Positions 7,270 through 14,450 of a stretch of DNA of 22,093 nucleotides are shown here, piece after piece. The stretch's first letter is position 1; each line of letters begins with the position of its first letter. The notes under the pieces are model-generated. The model saw only the letters and a list, made by a program, of their open reading frames with translations. It was not told where the DNA came from and ran no database searches. The translations under genes were made by a program, and so were the position numbers. The DNA is from DRVV01 sp038868255 (GTDB lineage: Archaea; Thermoproteota; Bathyarchaeia; Bathyarchaeales; Bathycorpusculaceae): the NCBI GenBank assembly GCA_038868255.1, contig JAWCTJ010000011.1, positions 1 to 22,093 on the forward strand, given 5' to 3'.

Positions 7270-8700
7270 TCATCGAGGCACCACCGCCAAGTATGGTTCA
7301 GGCTTCATTTCCGCCGTTCCGTATAAGGCTAATGCCGTTGCCCAGAACACGTCATTATGGGTGCCCCGCGGGTGACTGAAGGTTATTGTGCCGTCTTTAC
7401 GGAGCTGGAAGCGTTCAACGTTTAACTCGCTTGGGTAATCGCTGTGGTAGGGTTTCTCCCATGTGAAGTAGGGAAATTTGAATTTGCCTTCCAGCATCCG
7501 CTGCTTAAGCAGTGAAGCCATCTCCTGCTTTCTTGACAAAGTAAACAATACGCCTTCCACGTTTTCTATGCCGGCGTTTTCCATGTCCTCGCAGATATAG
7601 TCGCCAACGCCTGTCATATCCACGCGGATTTTCTGGAAGCCTCCCCAGCGATCCGACAAAGCCTTAAGGTAGCCAATAACTGAGGCGTAGCTGGTTTCCA
7701 ACGGGAAAATCTTCAAATGCACAAGGCAGAAACAATCCTCAATGTTCTGCACCACTGCTAAGACGCTGTAGTCCTGATGTTTGCCAAAATCCACTCCAGC
7801 GTAGAATTTGCCTTTATGAATGCTTTCAAAGGGGTAAAGCTCCAGATCCTTGTCTATGCATTTGGCAATAAGCGATTGGCTTAACCAAACATCCTGGTCC
7901 TCTGCCCATTCGGCTTCCATCTCGCGGCGCCAACGCACCGGATCCTCTTCATACTGTCTGCGAATCTCTTCAAGTATGCTCTTTTTTAATGGGCCGTTTG
8001 GCTCTTGGGCGTCTCGCCATGTTACGTGGCTAACCCTCCAGCCCTTATAGGCTGGATCGTTGCAGATTCGCCAAAACACGCTGTCCGTGTTCCATGGCGT
8101 GCTGCTAACCACAAATTTGCCGGCTGTAGTGCCTAGCGCGAAGAGTATGGCGTCGTAAAGCTCTGTGTCGCCTGGCGTAAGGTTGGCTTCATCCCAGTAT
8201 ATGAGGTGAAGCGTGTAGCCTCTGATGCCCTCAGGATTATTGGGCAAAGCCTCTATTATGCTGCCGTTTGTTAGGTAAATGATTGTGCGTTGAATTTTTA
8301 GTATGAATGTTGACGGTAGCTTGCGGGCGAAATAGCCGATGCGTCTGAGCACAAGTTTTGATTGACGCCAGCTGGGCGCCACAATTACGATGTAGCTGTC
8401 TGGGTGGGTTACGGCGTACCAGAGTATGAGGGCAGATATTATCCATGTTTTGCCGCTTTGGCGGCACCATCGAGCAGCTACAAACTGGTGCTGCTGGAAA
8501 AGTGTGATGAATATTTTTTGGTAGGCTGTGGGTTCGAAGCCCACAACTTGCCTGAAGAATTCTATGGGGGTGCTGCTTAGTTCCCGGGTTTTCCTGGCGA
8601 AGGCTTCCTCCATGTTTTTCCAGTTTTCACTAAGGCTGCGCCATTTGGGCAGCATGTAATGGGGCCTATAGGCTCTGGATCTTTTTGAAAAGCTCGGCAT
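7270..8700 (-). CDS. Phage-type terminase large subunit (ATPase plus nuclease)
   Basis: Terminase large subunits drive DNA into viral capsids and cut the concatemer. All hallmarks are present in 476 residues: Walker A CRQSGKT (79-85), Walker B LIYWDEAN (Asp170, Glu171), the coupling motif SSTPW (199-203), and a C-terminal RNase-H-like nuclease with acidic residues in GVDFGK (Asp304), RVDMTGVG (Asp361) and THNDVFWA (Asp450). Nothing is broken, so it may be active. The start at ATG 8700 is supported by GGAGG six bases upstream and means a 35-base overlap with the preceding small-subunit-like gene. No portal, capsid, tail or integrase gene lies within the window, so this is an isolated packaging pair: a provirus remnant, the edge of a compact element, or a domesticated function. 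Confidence 0.93.
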   Translation of the reverse strand: MPSFSKRSRAYRPHYMLPKWRSLSENWKNMEEAFARKTRELSSTPIEFFRQVVGFEPTAYQKIFITLFQQHQFVAARWCRQSGKTWIISALILWYAVTHPDSYIVIVAPSWRQSKLVLRRIGYFARKLPSTFILKIQRTIIYLTNGSIIEALPNNPEGIRGYTLHLIYWDEANLTPGDTELYDAILFALGTTAGKFVVSSTPWNTDSVFWRICNDPAYKGWRVSHVTWRDAQEPNGPLKKSILEEIRRQYEEDPVRWRREMEAEWAEDQDVWLSQSLIAKCIDKDLELYPFESIHKGKFYAGVDFGKHQDYSVLAVVQNIEDCFCLVHLKIFPLETSYASVIGYLKALSDRWGGFQKIRVDMTGVGDYICEDMENAGIENVEGVLFTLSRKQEMASLLKQRMLEGKFKFPYFTWEKPYHSDYPSELNVERFQLRKDGTITFSHPRGTHNDVFWATALALYGTAEMKPEPYLAVVPR

Positions 8701-9079
8701 ACTTTGCCTCCATTTCCAAAAGTTTCTTTTCGATTTTGCTGTAGTTTACGTAGCGTTCAAGCCCGTCTGCATAGGACTTATACAGCCCGGAGATCACTGC
8801 CAGGCGCTGAAGCTCAGTTCGGCTGAGCCCAGGCTGGCAGGCCTTCTGAAGGGCGGCGGCTACGATCTTAAGAACTTCTTCCAGGCTGGGAAGCTCCTCT
8901 GGAACTTCAAGGATGCCTGTAACCTGAACCTCCTCAGCCTTGGCGATTCCTAACCGCTTAAGCTTCATCCTCACGGCGTCCTCGCTTCGGCTATACTTGG
9001 CTGCTAAAGCTTCAATGCTCATTCCCTGCCTGTAAAGCTCGATTAGCTCCTGCTCTTCCTCAGCGCTCCATTCCCTCAT
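8666..9079 (-). CDS. HTH/SANT-like protein, probable terminase small subunit
   Basis: The open frame starts at 9205, but ATG 9079 has GGAGA seven bases upstream and begins exactly at the domain (MREWSAEEEQELIELYRQG), so I take 137 residues. Residues 4-45 form a Myb/SANT-like helix-turn-helix (EALAAKYSRSEDAVRMKLKRLGI). The middle is acidic and proline-containing, and the C-terminus is a predicted coiled coil (IEKKLLEMEAKYAELFKKI). A DNA-binding HTH plus an oligomerising helix, immediately upstream of and overlapping terminase large, is the classic layout of a terminase small subunit, which recognises the packaging site. The assignment rests on context and architecture; a transcriptional regulator of the element is the alternative. 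Confidence 0.75.
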   Translation of the reverse strand: MREWSAEEEQELIELYRQGMSIEALAAKYSRSEDAVRMKLKRLGIAKAEEVQVTGILEVPEELPSLEEVLKIVAAALQKACQPGLSRTELQRLAVISGLYKSYADGLERYVNYSKIEKKLLEMEAKYAELFKKIQSL

Positions 9080-9102
9080 TAAAAACTCTCCGTTTGCTTC
9101 TG

Positions 9103-9133
9103 TGTTGTTCACGGCGCGTAATACTGAACAACA
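9103..9133. repeat. Perfect 9-bp inverted repeat upstream of terminase small subunit
   Basis: TGTTGTTCA (9103-9111) and TGAACAACA (9125-9133) are exact reverse complements separated by 13 bases. The centre lies 39 bases ahead of the ATG at 9079. It is a candidate operator for a dimeric regulator, or the DNA site bound by the terminase small subunit itself. Seen directly; function inferred. Confidence 0.7.
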
Positions 9134-9309
9134 ACAATTGGTAGCTGAGGGTTCTTTTTCCAGGAACCGCATATCCTCTGCATGAAATGTTAAATGCGGA
9201 AGCATTTATGCCTAAGTCACCCAAAGTAACCTATTCCCCAATTTTATTGTGTGAAATAGAGAAATAAAAAGAATTTTCATAAAAAGTAGGCATGAAAAAA
9301 TCTTAATGT

Positions 9310-9331
9310 TTAAAAAATAACTATTTTTTAA
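9310..9331. repeat. AT palindrome, 10-bp arms, 2-base centre
   Basis: TTAAAAAATA / TATTTTTTAA around AC is a perfect palindrome in the gap downstream of the channel gene. Read in either direction it ends in a T/A run. It may act as a terminator-like element or simply be easily melted AT-rich DNA. Confidence 0.5.
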
Positions 9332-9426
9332 GAGTTTTTAAAGGTTTTGTCCCGCAGTATTTCAGCAGCTGTTCCCATTTTTCTTGGATAAAGGGCGATG
9401 GTTAACTGTGATGGGAGCGGTGAGGT

Positions 9427-10365
9427 TCAAGTAAGCAGCTGGATTACTATCAACGCTGTGATGAGGATTGCTAGTAGTTTTGCGGCTTTCTTGTTGAATT
9501 TATACGCTTCCTCTGTCTTTTTCGAGTCTACAAGTTTCATGATGTAAACTGAGGCTGAGAGGTTGTAGAGGAAAATCGCATATATGGAAAGCATCATTCT
9601 ATCAGCCAGAGTCAAGTAACCCACTGGAGGTATGCCGCTGAGCAATGCTAGGTGGAAGGTTGTTGCGGACATAAGGGTTGTAACGCCTAGCCCTATCCTC
9701 TGGCCGAAGTTCTGAGGTGAAATGAAGAAGGTCAATAATGATATAGTTGTTATAACCGTCACTGGAAGAACGCTTTTTACAAAGGAGGACAGCATAGGCC
9801 TTTTCAGTTCAATGCTGAAAACTAGCCTAGAATAAACGTTGCCTCCGTAGGAGTGTTCAGTTACAGCGGCTTTAAATTCCCCTATTTCCCAACCGGCAAC
9901 ATTAACCCCCTCGTCAACGTTTGATGTTGGATCTGCCTTGAAGATCAGCTTGGAAGCGTTCAGGTTTTTGTGCTCCAGCTCCACTGTAAGCACGTGTGTT
10001 TCATAGGGGTATCTTGAGAAATCGAAGGTTTTTATGAAGTCCCCCCTAATCCGGTATTCCACATATCCCCTCTCCGCATCCGCTTCAACCTCGTACTTCG
10101 TTGGAAAACCATTAACAAACTCGAAATCCTTCACCTCGTCTAAGCTTAACTCTGAAGGGTTAAACTTGAACCAAAGGTAAAAATCAAGTCGGTAGCTGCC
10201 TGCGGACAGATCAACCTTCTCCACGTTCACAAGCCAAACTCCAGCTTCAACCTTTACAGAACCTTGAGGAAAGCTTTCAGCTTTCACACTTAACGCCATG
10301 GCTAACAAGAGGGCTGAAATGAAAATTAACAGTGTGGTAGAGACCAATATGTGTCTAGCTTTCAT
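9427..10365 (-). CDS. Pentameric ligand-gated ion channel (Cys-loop receptor superfamily)
   Basis: A 312-residue membrane channel subunit with the full fold. It has a signal peptide (1-29) and a beta-sandwich extracellular domain (about 35-190) with the Pro-loop FDFSRYPYETHVLTVELE (no Cys pair, as in prokaryotic members). M1 is at about 194-215 with the conserved Pro201, M2 at 219-244 (FGQRIGLGVTTLMSATTFHL), M3 at about 252-278 and M4 at about 296-311. Five subunits would form a gated pore in the cell membrane. The length matches bacterial GLIC/ELIC. M2 resembles that of anion-selective glycine/GABA receptors, with Gln rather than Glu at the -1' position. The open frame begins at GTG 10374, but ATG 10365 follows GGTGA and sits about 30 bases from a TATA box. 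The ligand is unknown. It is 119 bases downstream of the pst operon and has its own promoter. Confidence 0.9.
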   Translation of the reverse strand: MKARHILVSTTLLIFISALLLAMALSVKAESFPQGSVKVEAGVWLVNVEKVDLSAGSYRLDFYLWFKFNPSELSLDEVKDFEFVNGFPTKYEVEADAERGYVEYRIRGDFIKTFDFSRYPYETHVLTVELEHKNLNASKLIFKADPTSNVDEGVNVAGWEIGEFKAAVTEHSYGGNVYSRLVFSIELKRPMLSSFVKSVLPVTVITTISLLTFFISPQNFGQRIGLGVTTLMSATTFHLALLSGIPPVGYLTLADRMMLSIYAIFLYNLSASVYIMKLVDSKKTEEAYKFNKKAAKLLAILITALIVIQLLT

Positions 10366-10391
10366 CGAGCTCACCCTATTAACCTCCGCCC

Positions 10392-10399
10392 ATTATAAA
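10392..10399 (-). promoter_or_regulatory. TATA box of the ligand-gated channel gene
   Basis: TTTATAAT on the minus strand lies about 30 bases before ATG 10365, so transcription would begin very near the start codon. This supports the channel as its own unit rather than the last gene of the pst operon. The rest of the 119-base gap is AT-rich, with no other clear element. Confidence 0.5.
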
Positions 10400-10493
10400 C
10401 TCATTATTTAAAAATTTCGAGTAAAATAGGCTGAAAAGCTCTATTCTTTAATTAAGAAATTTCAAATATGTGCCTCGCCGAAAACGCAGCTTT

Positions 10494-11165
10494 TTATTCC
10501 CTGCTTGAGAGCGTTATGATGTAGTCCGCTGTGTCCGCGCAAGTATCTGCAGCATGCTCTATGAATTCTATTAAGTCATTAAAGATTATCGCTGAACCGG
10601 CGTTCATTTGTTTTCCATGTGTGGCAAGCTGTTTTTTAATGTTCACGTATTCTTTGTCTATCCTGTTTTCGATTTCCTCGACCTTTGCTGAGTGTTTTAT
10701 GGCTTCAGCAGGCGATGATGAAATTTCTTCTATGCTTTCACGTAGGGTAAAAGCGCATTCGACGAGGTTTGAGGTCATCTCAAGGGCGTTCATGATTATT
10801 TCTTGCGGTATTTGGGTGTCCTGAAGTATTTGCAGACATCTTGCTGCGTCTTTAACGTGGTCAGCAAGAGTATCCAGCCTCTTTACGAGGTGCAGTATAT
10901 CTTCACGGTAGTCCGCTATCAGAGCCATGTGCCTAGACATTTCTTTGAAAACTTCCCTTCTCAGCCTGTCAACCTCTTCCTCTGTTTGGAATAAGTAGCG
11001 TATGCGTTGATCCATGTCCTTCTTCGTTCCCTGCGCCAAGCTTTGAACTGCCTGGTGGAGAAGGGTTGCCGTGTCAAGGGCCTTTATAATTTGCTGTTGG
11101 GCTAGCTCCAGAGCCTTGGTTTTTCTGCGTTTTTGAAACCATGCATAGCTTCCTTTTTCCAACAT
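10494..11165 (-). CDS. DUF47/PhoU-like protein
   Basis: A 223-residue all-helical protein of the DUF47 (PhoU-divergent) family. Seen: the N-terminal region with YAWFQKRR, heptad-rich helices, paired acidic motifs such as EEEVDRLRREVFKE and KVEEIENRIDKEY, and the C-terminal FIEHAADTCADTADY, a typical PhoU/DUF47 metal-site helix (E..A D....D pattern). DUF47 proteins usually accompany Pit-type phosphate transporters; here it is the last gene of a Pst operon, behind a true PhoU. It is probably an accessory regulator or a metal-dependent modulator of phosphate uptake. The ATG at 11165 has an excellent GGAGGTGA site three bases upstream, and the gap to phoU is 32 bases. Confidence 0.85.
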   Translation of the reverse strand: MLEKGSYAWFQKRRKTKALELAQQQIIKALDTATLLHQAVQSLAQGTKKDMDQRIRYLFQTEEEVDRLRREVFKEMSRHMALIADYREDILHLVKRLDTLADHVKDAARCLQILQDTQIPQEIIMNALEMTSNLVECAFTLRESIEEISSSPAEAIKHSAKVEEIENRIDKEYVNIKKQLATHGKQMNAGSAIIFNDLIEFIEHAADTCADTADYIITLSSRE

Positions 11166-11197
11166 CCTTCACCTCCATTAAAGTTGATGATGCATGA

Positions 11198-11842
11198 TCA
11201 CCTCAGAATCGCCTTCCGTCCAGTTGCAATGTAAATTATCGATTCACACACGTAGGTTGCATGGTCAGCTATTCTTTCAAGATATCTTACTGTCAAAACG
11301 CTGGAAACCGTGCATTTTGTTGTAGCATGTGCCTTCTCAATAAGCTTCTCAAAGAAATCAAAATACATTTTATCTATCTCATTTTCCATCTTGGCTACTT
11401 TTTCGGCAAGTTGCCAGTCGTGGCTTCTAAGGGAAGTTATGCCTAAACTAATCATTTCTAATGTTTTTCTGCCCATATCCTTGACATGCAAGATTATCCA
11501 TGCTTCGCAGTTTCTTATTCCACCCAATTTCTTATTTGTATAGGACATGTCAAGAGCGTATCTCCCGAAGCGGGCGAAGTCGTAGGCGATTTTCATGTAA
11601 GACTTTATAGTCCTCAAGTCTGAGGCTACTGGCTGAAACCTTGCAATAAGCTCGAAAGCCTTGTCCTCCACATGATCCGCCATGGATACGAGGGCTTCTG
11701 AAATTTCCTTTATCTCATTGTAGGCCTGTTCCTCTCCGGTGCATTCTGTTATTGCGGCTGAAACGGCGCTGTAAGCCAGCTCACCCATCCTGTTTAGGGT
11801 TGCTGAAATTTCCTCAAGGCCAGAGTCTATAATCCTGCTCAT
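11198..11842 (-). CDS. phoU: PhoU phosphate-uptake regulator
   Basis: The 214 residues are built of two PhoU three-helix repeats. The second carries VRYLERIADHATYVCESIIYIATG, the conserved E-R-I-[AG]-D-H/N metal-binding helix. The first carries VSMADHVEDKAFELI and FQPVASDLRTIKSYMKI. PhoU couples the Pst transporter to control of phosphate uptake and signalling, and binds near PstB. It follows pstB by 15 bases with a GAGGGTGG ribosome site, so it is co-expressed with the transporter. The size agrees with the family. I see nothing unusual apart from the presence of two further PhoU-related genes nearby. Confidence 0.93.
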   Translation of the reverse strand: MSRIIDSGLEEISATLNRMGELAYSAVSAAITECTGEEQAYNEIKEISEALVSMADHVEDKAFELIARFQPVASDLRTIKSYMKIAYDFARFGRYALDMSYTNKKLGGIRNCEAWIILHVKDMGRKTLEMISLGITSLRSHDWQLAEKVAKMENEIDKMYFDFFEKLIEKAHATTKCTVSSVLTVRYLERIADHATYVCESIIYIATGRKAILR

Positions 11843-11857
11843 GCTACTTCCACCCTC

Positions 11858-12616
11858 TTAACCAAACTCTCCTATTAGGTATCTCTCCGTCAGCTCGTGT
11901 TTGGGACTTTCAAAAATCTGCTTGGTGGAACCGTATTCTATCAACTCGCCAAGATATAGAAAAGCGGTGTAGTCTGAAACTCTTGCTGCCTGCTGCATGT
12001 TATGGGTTACAATCACAACGGTGTATTTTTCAGCCAGCTCCCTAATGAGGTTTTCAATCCTCGCCGTTGCAATGGGATCAAGGGCTGAGCATGGCTCATC
12101 CATCAGCAAAACCTCAGGTTCAACAGCTAAGGCACGCGCTATACATAGCCTCTGCTGCTGTCCACCGGAGAGGCTGACTCCAGACTTGTTTAGGTCATCT
12201 TTAACTTCATCCCAGAGATTTGCAAGTTCAAGGCTTCTCTTGACAACAGCATCAATGGTTTTTTTATCCCTAACTCCATTCAGTTTTAGACCTATCGCCA
12301 CGTTCTCGTATATGGACATCATGGGAAAGGGGTTTGGTTTCTGGAAAACCATCCCTATTTTCCTCCTTACCGTAACAGGGTCCACATTGCCATCATAAAT
12401 GTTAAAACCATTAAACAGGATCTTTCCGGAAACTCGGGCGCCAGGTGTTAACTCATGCATTCTGTTGAGGCAGCGGATAAAAGTTGTTTTGCCGCATCCA
12501 GAAGGTCCTATAATTGCTGTCACAGCGTTTTCCTCAATTTTCATGTTAATATTTTTCAGTACGTGTTTCGCGCCGAACCATGCGTTGAGGTTTTCTATCT
12601 GAAACTTGGCGCCCAT
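11858..12616 (-). CDS. pstB: Phosphate ABC transporter ATP-binding protein PstB
   Basis: The 252-residue ATPase of the high-affinity phosphate importer. Seen: Walker A GPSGCGKTT (about 37-45), the Q-loop in VFQKPNPFPMMSIYENVA (the PNPFPMSI-type block is diagnostic of PstB), signature LSGGQQQRLCIARAL, Walker B VLLMDEPCSALDP and H-loop VTHNMQQAARVSD. It powers transport through PstC-PstA on the cytoplasmic side. The start overlaps the pstA stop by one base (TGATG), so translation is coupled. Complete and unremarkable. Confidence 0.97.
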   Translation of the reverse strand: MGAKFQIENLNAWFGAKHVLKNINMKIEENAVTAIIGPSGCGKTTFIRCLNRMHELTPGARVSGKILFNGFNIYDGNVDPVTVRRKIGMVFQKPNPFPMMSIYENVAIGLKLNGVRDKKTIDAVVKRSLELANLWDEVKDDLNKSGVSLSGGQQQRLCIARALAVEPEVLLMDEPCSALDPIATARIENLIRELAEKYTVVIVTHNMQQAARVSDYTAFLYLGELIEYGSTKQIFESPKHELTERYLIGEFG

Positions 12617-13455
12617 CAGTATTTCTCCCTTGTTAGAATTCTAACGGCAATGTTCAATCCGAGGACAAGCATCGTAAGCGTCAGCGCTGAACCCCATGCC
12701 AGGGCTTTCCAGCCCTCAAAGGGGGTTGTTGCGAAAACAAAGACGTTTAAGGCTAAGTTGGCAGCCGGCCTGTTTAAACCTGCGAACCACCATCTCCAGT
12801 ATCCCATTGTAACAAGTACCGGAGCTGATTCCCCAGCAATCCTGGCGATTGAGAGCAGAATTCCAGTGGTCACAGCTTTCTTGGCGCCTCTAAGTGCTAC
12901 AAATATAACGGTTTTCCATCTGGGAACGCCCAGGGCTATGGCTGCTTCTCGAAGGTTCATGGGGACAAGTTTCAACGCTTCTTCAGTTGTCCTGGTTACA
13001 ATGGGAATCATTATTATTGCAAGGGCAAAAGCCGCCGCAATAACTGAGAACCCAACTGAGCGAACGATTAACGCGTATGCGAAGACTCCGATGACTATGG
13101 AGGGGATGCCGCTTAGAACATCATTAAAAAACCTAACAATCTCTGAAAGCCTGTTCTCGCCGTATTCGCTGAGAAATATGCCTGAAATCAAACCAATGGG
13201 AACACCTATAAAAGAAGCCAAGCCGATGGTTATTAAAGTGCCCTGAATAGCGTTTGCAATACCCCCTCCAACCTCGCCAACTGTAGGCGTCGGTTTGACG
13301 AAGAAGTCAAAGTTGATGGCGGAGATCCCTCTTTGACCCACCTCATAGAGTATGCTGAAAAGGGGGATTAAAGCTACTGCAAGGGATAGATGTACAAACA
13401 AGCGAACCGCATGATCCTTTATCATCCTGAAAGTTTGATAATTTGGGCTCCTCAT
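12616..13455 (-). CDS. pstA: Phosphate ABC transporter permease PstA
   Basis: A 279-residue integral membrane protein with about six hydrophobic segments and the binding-protein-dependent permease loop EEALKLVPMNLREAAIALGVPRWKT (EAA motif with conserved G), which docks on PstB. The N-terminal helix is followed by the periplasmic loop FVKPTPTVGEVGGGIANA, which is typical of PstA. It pairs with PstC to form the phosphate channel. Its ATG overlaps the pstC stop by four bases (ATGA). Complete. Confidence 0.95.
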   Translation of the reverse strand: MRSPNYQTFRMIKDHAVRLFVHLSLAVALIPLFSILYEVGQRGISAINFDFFVKPTPTVGEVGGGIANAIQGTLITIGLASFIGVPIGLISGIFLSEYGENRLSEIVRFFNDVLSGIPSIVIGVFAYALIVRSVGFSVIAAAFALAIIMIPIVTRTTEEALKLVPMNLREAAIALGVPRWKTVIFVALRGAKKAVTTGILLSIARIAGESAPVLVTMGYWRWWFAGLNRPAANLALNVFVFATTPFEGWKALAWGSALTLTMLVLGLNIAVRILTREKY

Positions 13456-14444
13456 TCTTTCGCTATCCCCCTAACAAGCCTAAGAGTCCGCATGATGATA
13501 AGTCTGGAAAGAATATTGATGGCTAAGGTTATGATGAAAAGGATGAGAGCCACGTTGATTAATGCGCTCACGTAAAGGTCGTATGTTGCTTCCAGAAGCT
13601 CGTTGGCTATTATGGCTGACATGGTGTACCATGCATCAAAAAGCGAGGAAGGCAAAACCTGAAACTTGTTTCCGATAACCATGGTGACCGCCATGGTTTC
13701 TCCCACAGCACGCCCAAGCCCCAGGCTGACAGCGCCTATAACCCCTGAACGCGCATAACTGACCACAGTCCTAACAGTTTCCCATTTTGTAGCACCGAGG
13801 GCTATCATCGCTTCACGCATAGAATTCGGCACCGCAGAAAATAAGTCCCGCATAACTGACGAAACCGTTGGGATGATCATTATCGCCAAAACTATGCCGG
13901 CTGTTAGGAAACCTCCCCCGTAAATGGGACCTGAAAATATGGGAATAAACCCGAAGAACTCCTGCAGACGAGAATAAACATTATCGCGCAGGAAGGGTAT
14001 CAGGATGAATATTCCCCAAAGCCCATATATCACGCTTGGAACCGCTGCTAAAAGCTCAACCAAAAAAGAAATTGGAAACCCGAACTTTCTAGGCATATAT
14101 TCCGAAATTGCCAACCCTATCCCGAGGCTTATGGGTACAGCTATGAGCAGCGCAATTGCTGAAGTGGCAACCGTGCCCAAGACAAGTGGTAAAGCTCCAA
14201 AAACCCGGGATATGGCTGGATCCCACCTGACTCCTAAAATGAAGCCTAATCCGAAATTTTGAAATGAAAGCCATGCCCCCTTAACCAACTCGTAAACCAT
14301 GAGAGCCAGAATAAGAAGTACGCTGGAAGCGGTTAAAGCGCATGTAAGCTTAAATAAACTGTCACCTTTAACTCGCCATCTTAAACGCAATTTGGGCTTC
14401 ATATTTAAACTGCAAAGAAAATGGGATATCTTGCGGATACTCAT
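13452..14444 (-). CDS. pstC: Phosphate ABC transporter permease PstC
   Basis: A 330-residue permease with an N-terminal membrane anchor (about 32-54), several further membrane helices and the EAA-type loop MREAMIALGATKWETVRTVV near the middle. The AVGETMAVTMVIGNK segment is characteristic of PstC. It forms the transmembrane heterodimer with PstA. The start at ATG 14444 lies seven bases after the pstS stop, with TAGGAA ahead of it; the alternative ATG at 14402 removes 14 N-terminal residues and lacks a ribosome site. Part of the pstSCAB-phoU-DUF47 operon. Confidence 0.95.
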   Translation of the reverse strand: MSIRKISHFLCSLNMKPKLRLRWRVKGDSLFKLTCALTASSVLLILALMVYELVKGAWLSFQNFGLGFILGVRWDPAISRVFGALPLVLGTVATSAIALLIAVPISLGIGLAISEYMPRKFGFPISFLVELLAAVPSVIYGLWGIFILIPFLRDNVYSRLQEFFGFIPIFSGPIYGGGFLTAGIVLAIMIIPTVSSVMRDLFSAVPNSMREAMIALGATKWETVRTVVSYARSGVIGAVSLGLGRAVGETMAVTMVIGNKFQVLPSSLFDAWYTMSAIIANELLEATYDLYVSALINVALILFIITLAINILSRLIIMRTLRLVRGIAKE

Positions 14445-14450
14445 TTCCTA

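Larger units (their letters stand above)
9080..9426. other. AT-rich non-coding gap between terminase pair and channel gene
   Basis: This 347-base stretch holds no convincing gene. It contains the 9-bp inverted repeat at 9103-9133 and the AT palindrome at 9310-9331, described separately. It also has long A/T runs (9240-9350) and a TTCCCAT/ATGGGAG pair around 9374-9415, just past the channel stop, that may be part of a terminator. Candidate promoters for the terminase pair lie in this stretch, but no single TATA box stands out. Confidence 0.5.

Noticed and set aside
9080..9205. N-terminal 42-codon extension of the terminase small-subunit frame
   Set aside because: The extension covers a perfect inverted repeat and reads as unstructured sequence; the ATG at 9079 has a clear ribosome site and starts at the HTH domain.
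12455..13246. 263-codon plus-strand open frame
   Set aside because: It lies fully antisense to pstB and pstA, both of which have complete family motifs; the translation has no recognisable domain.
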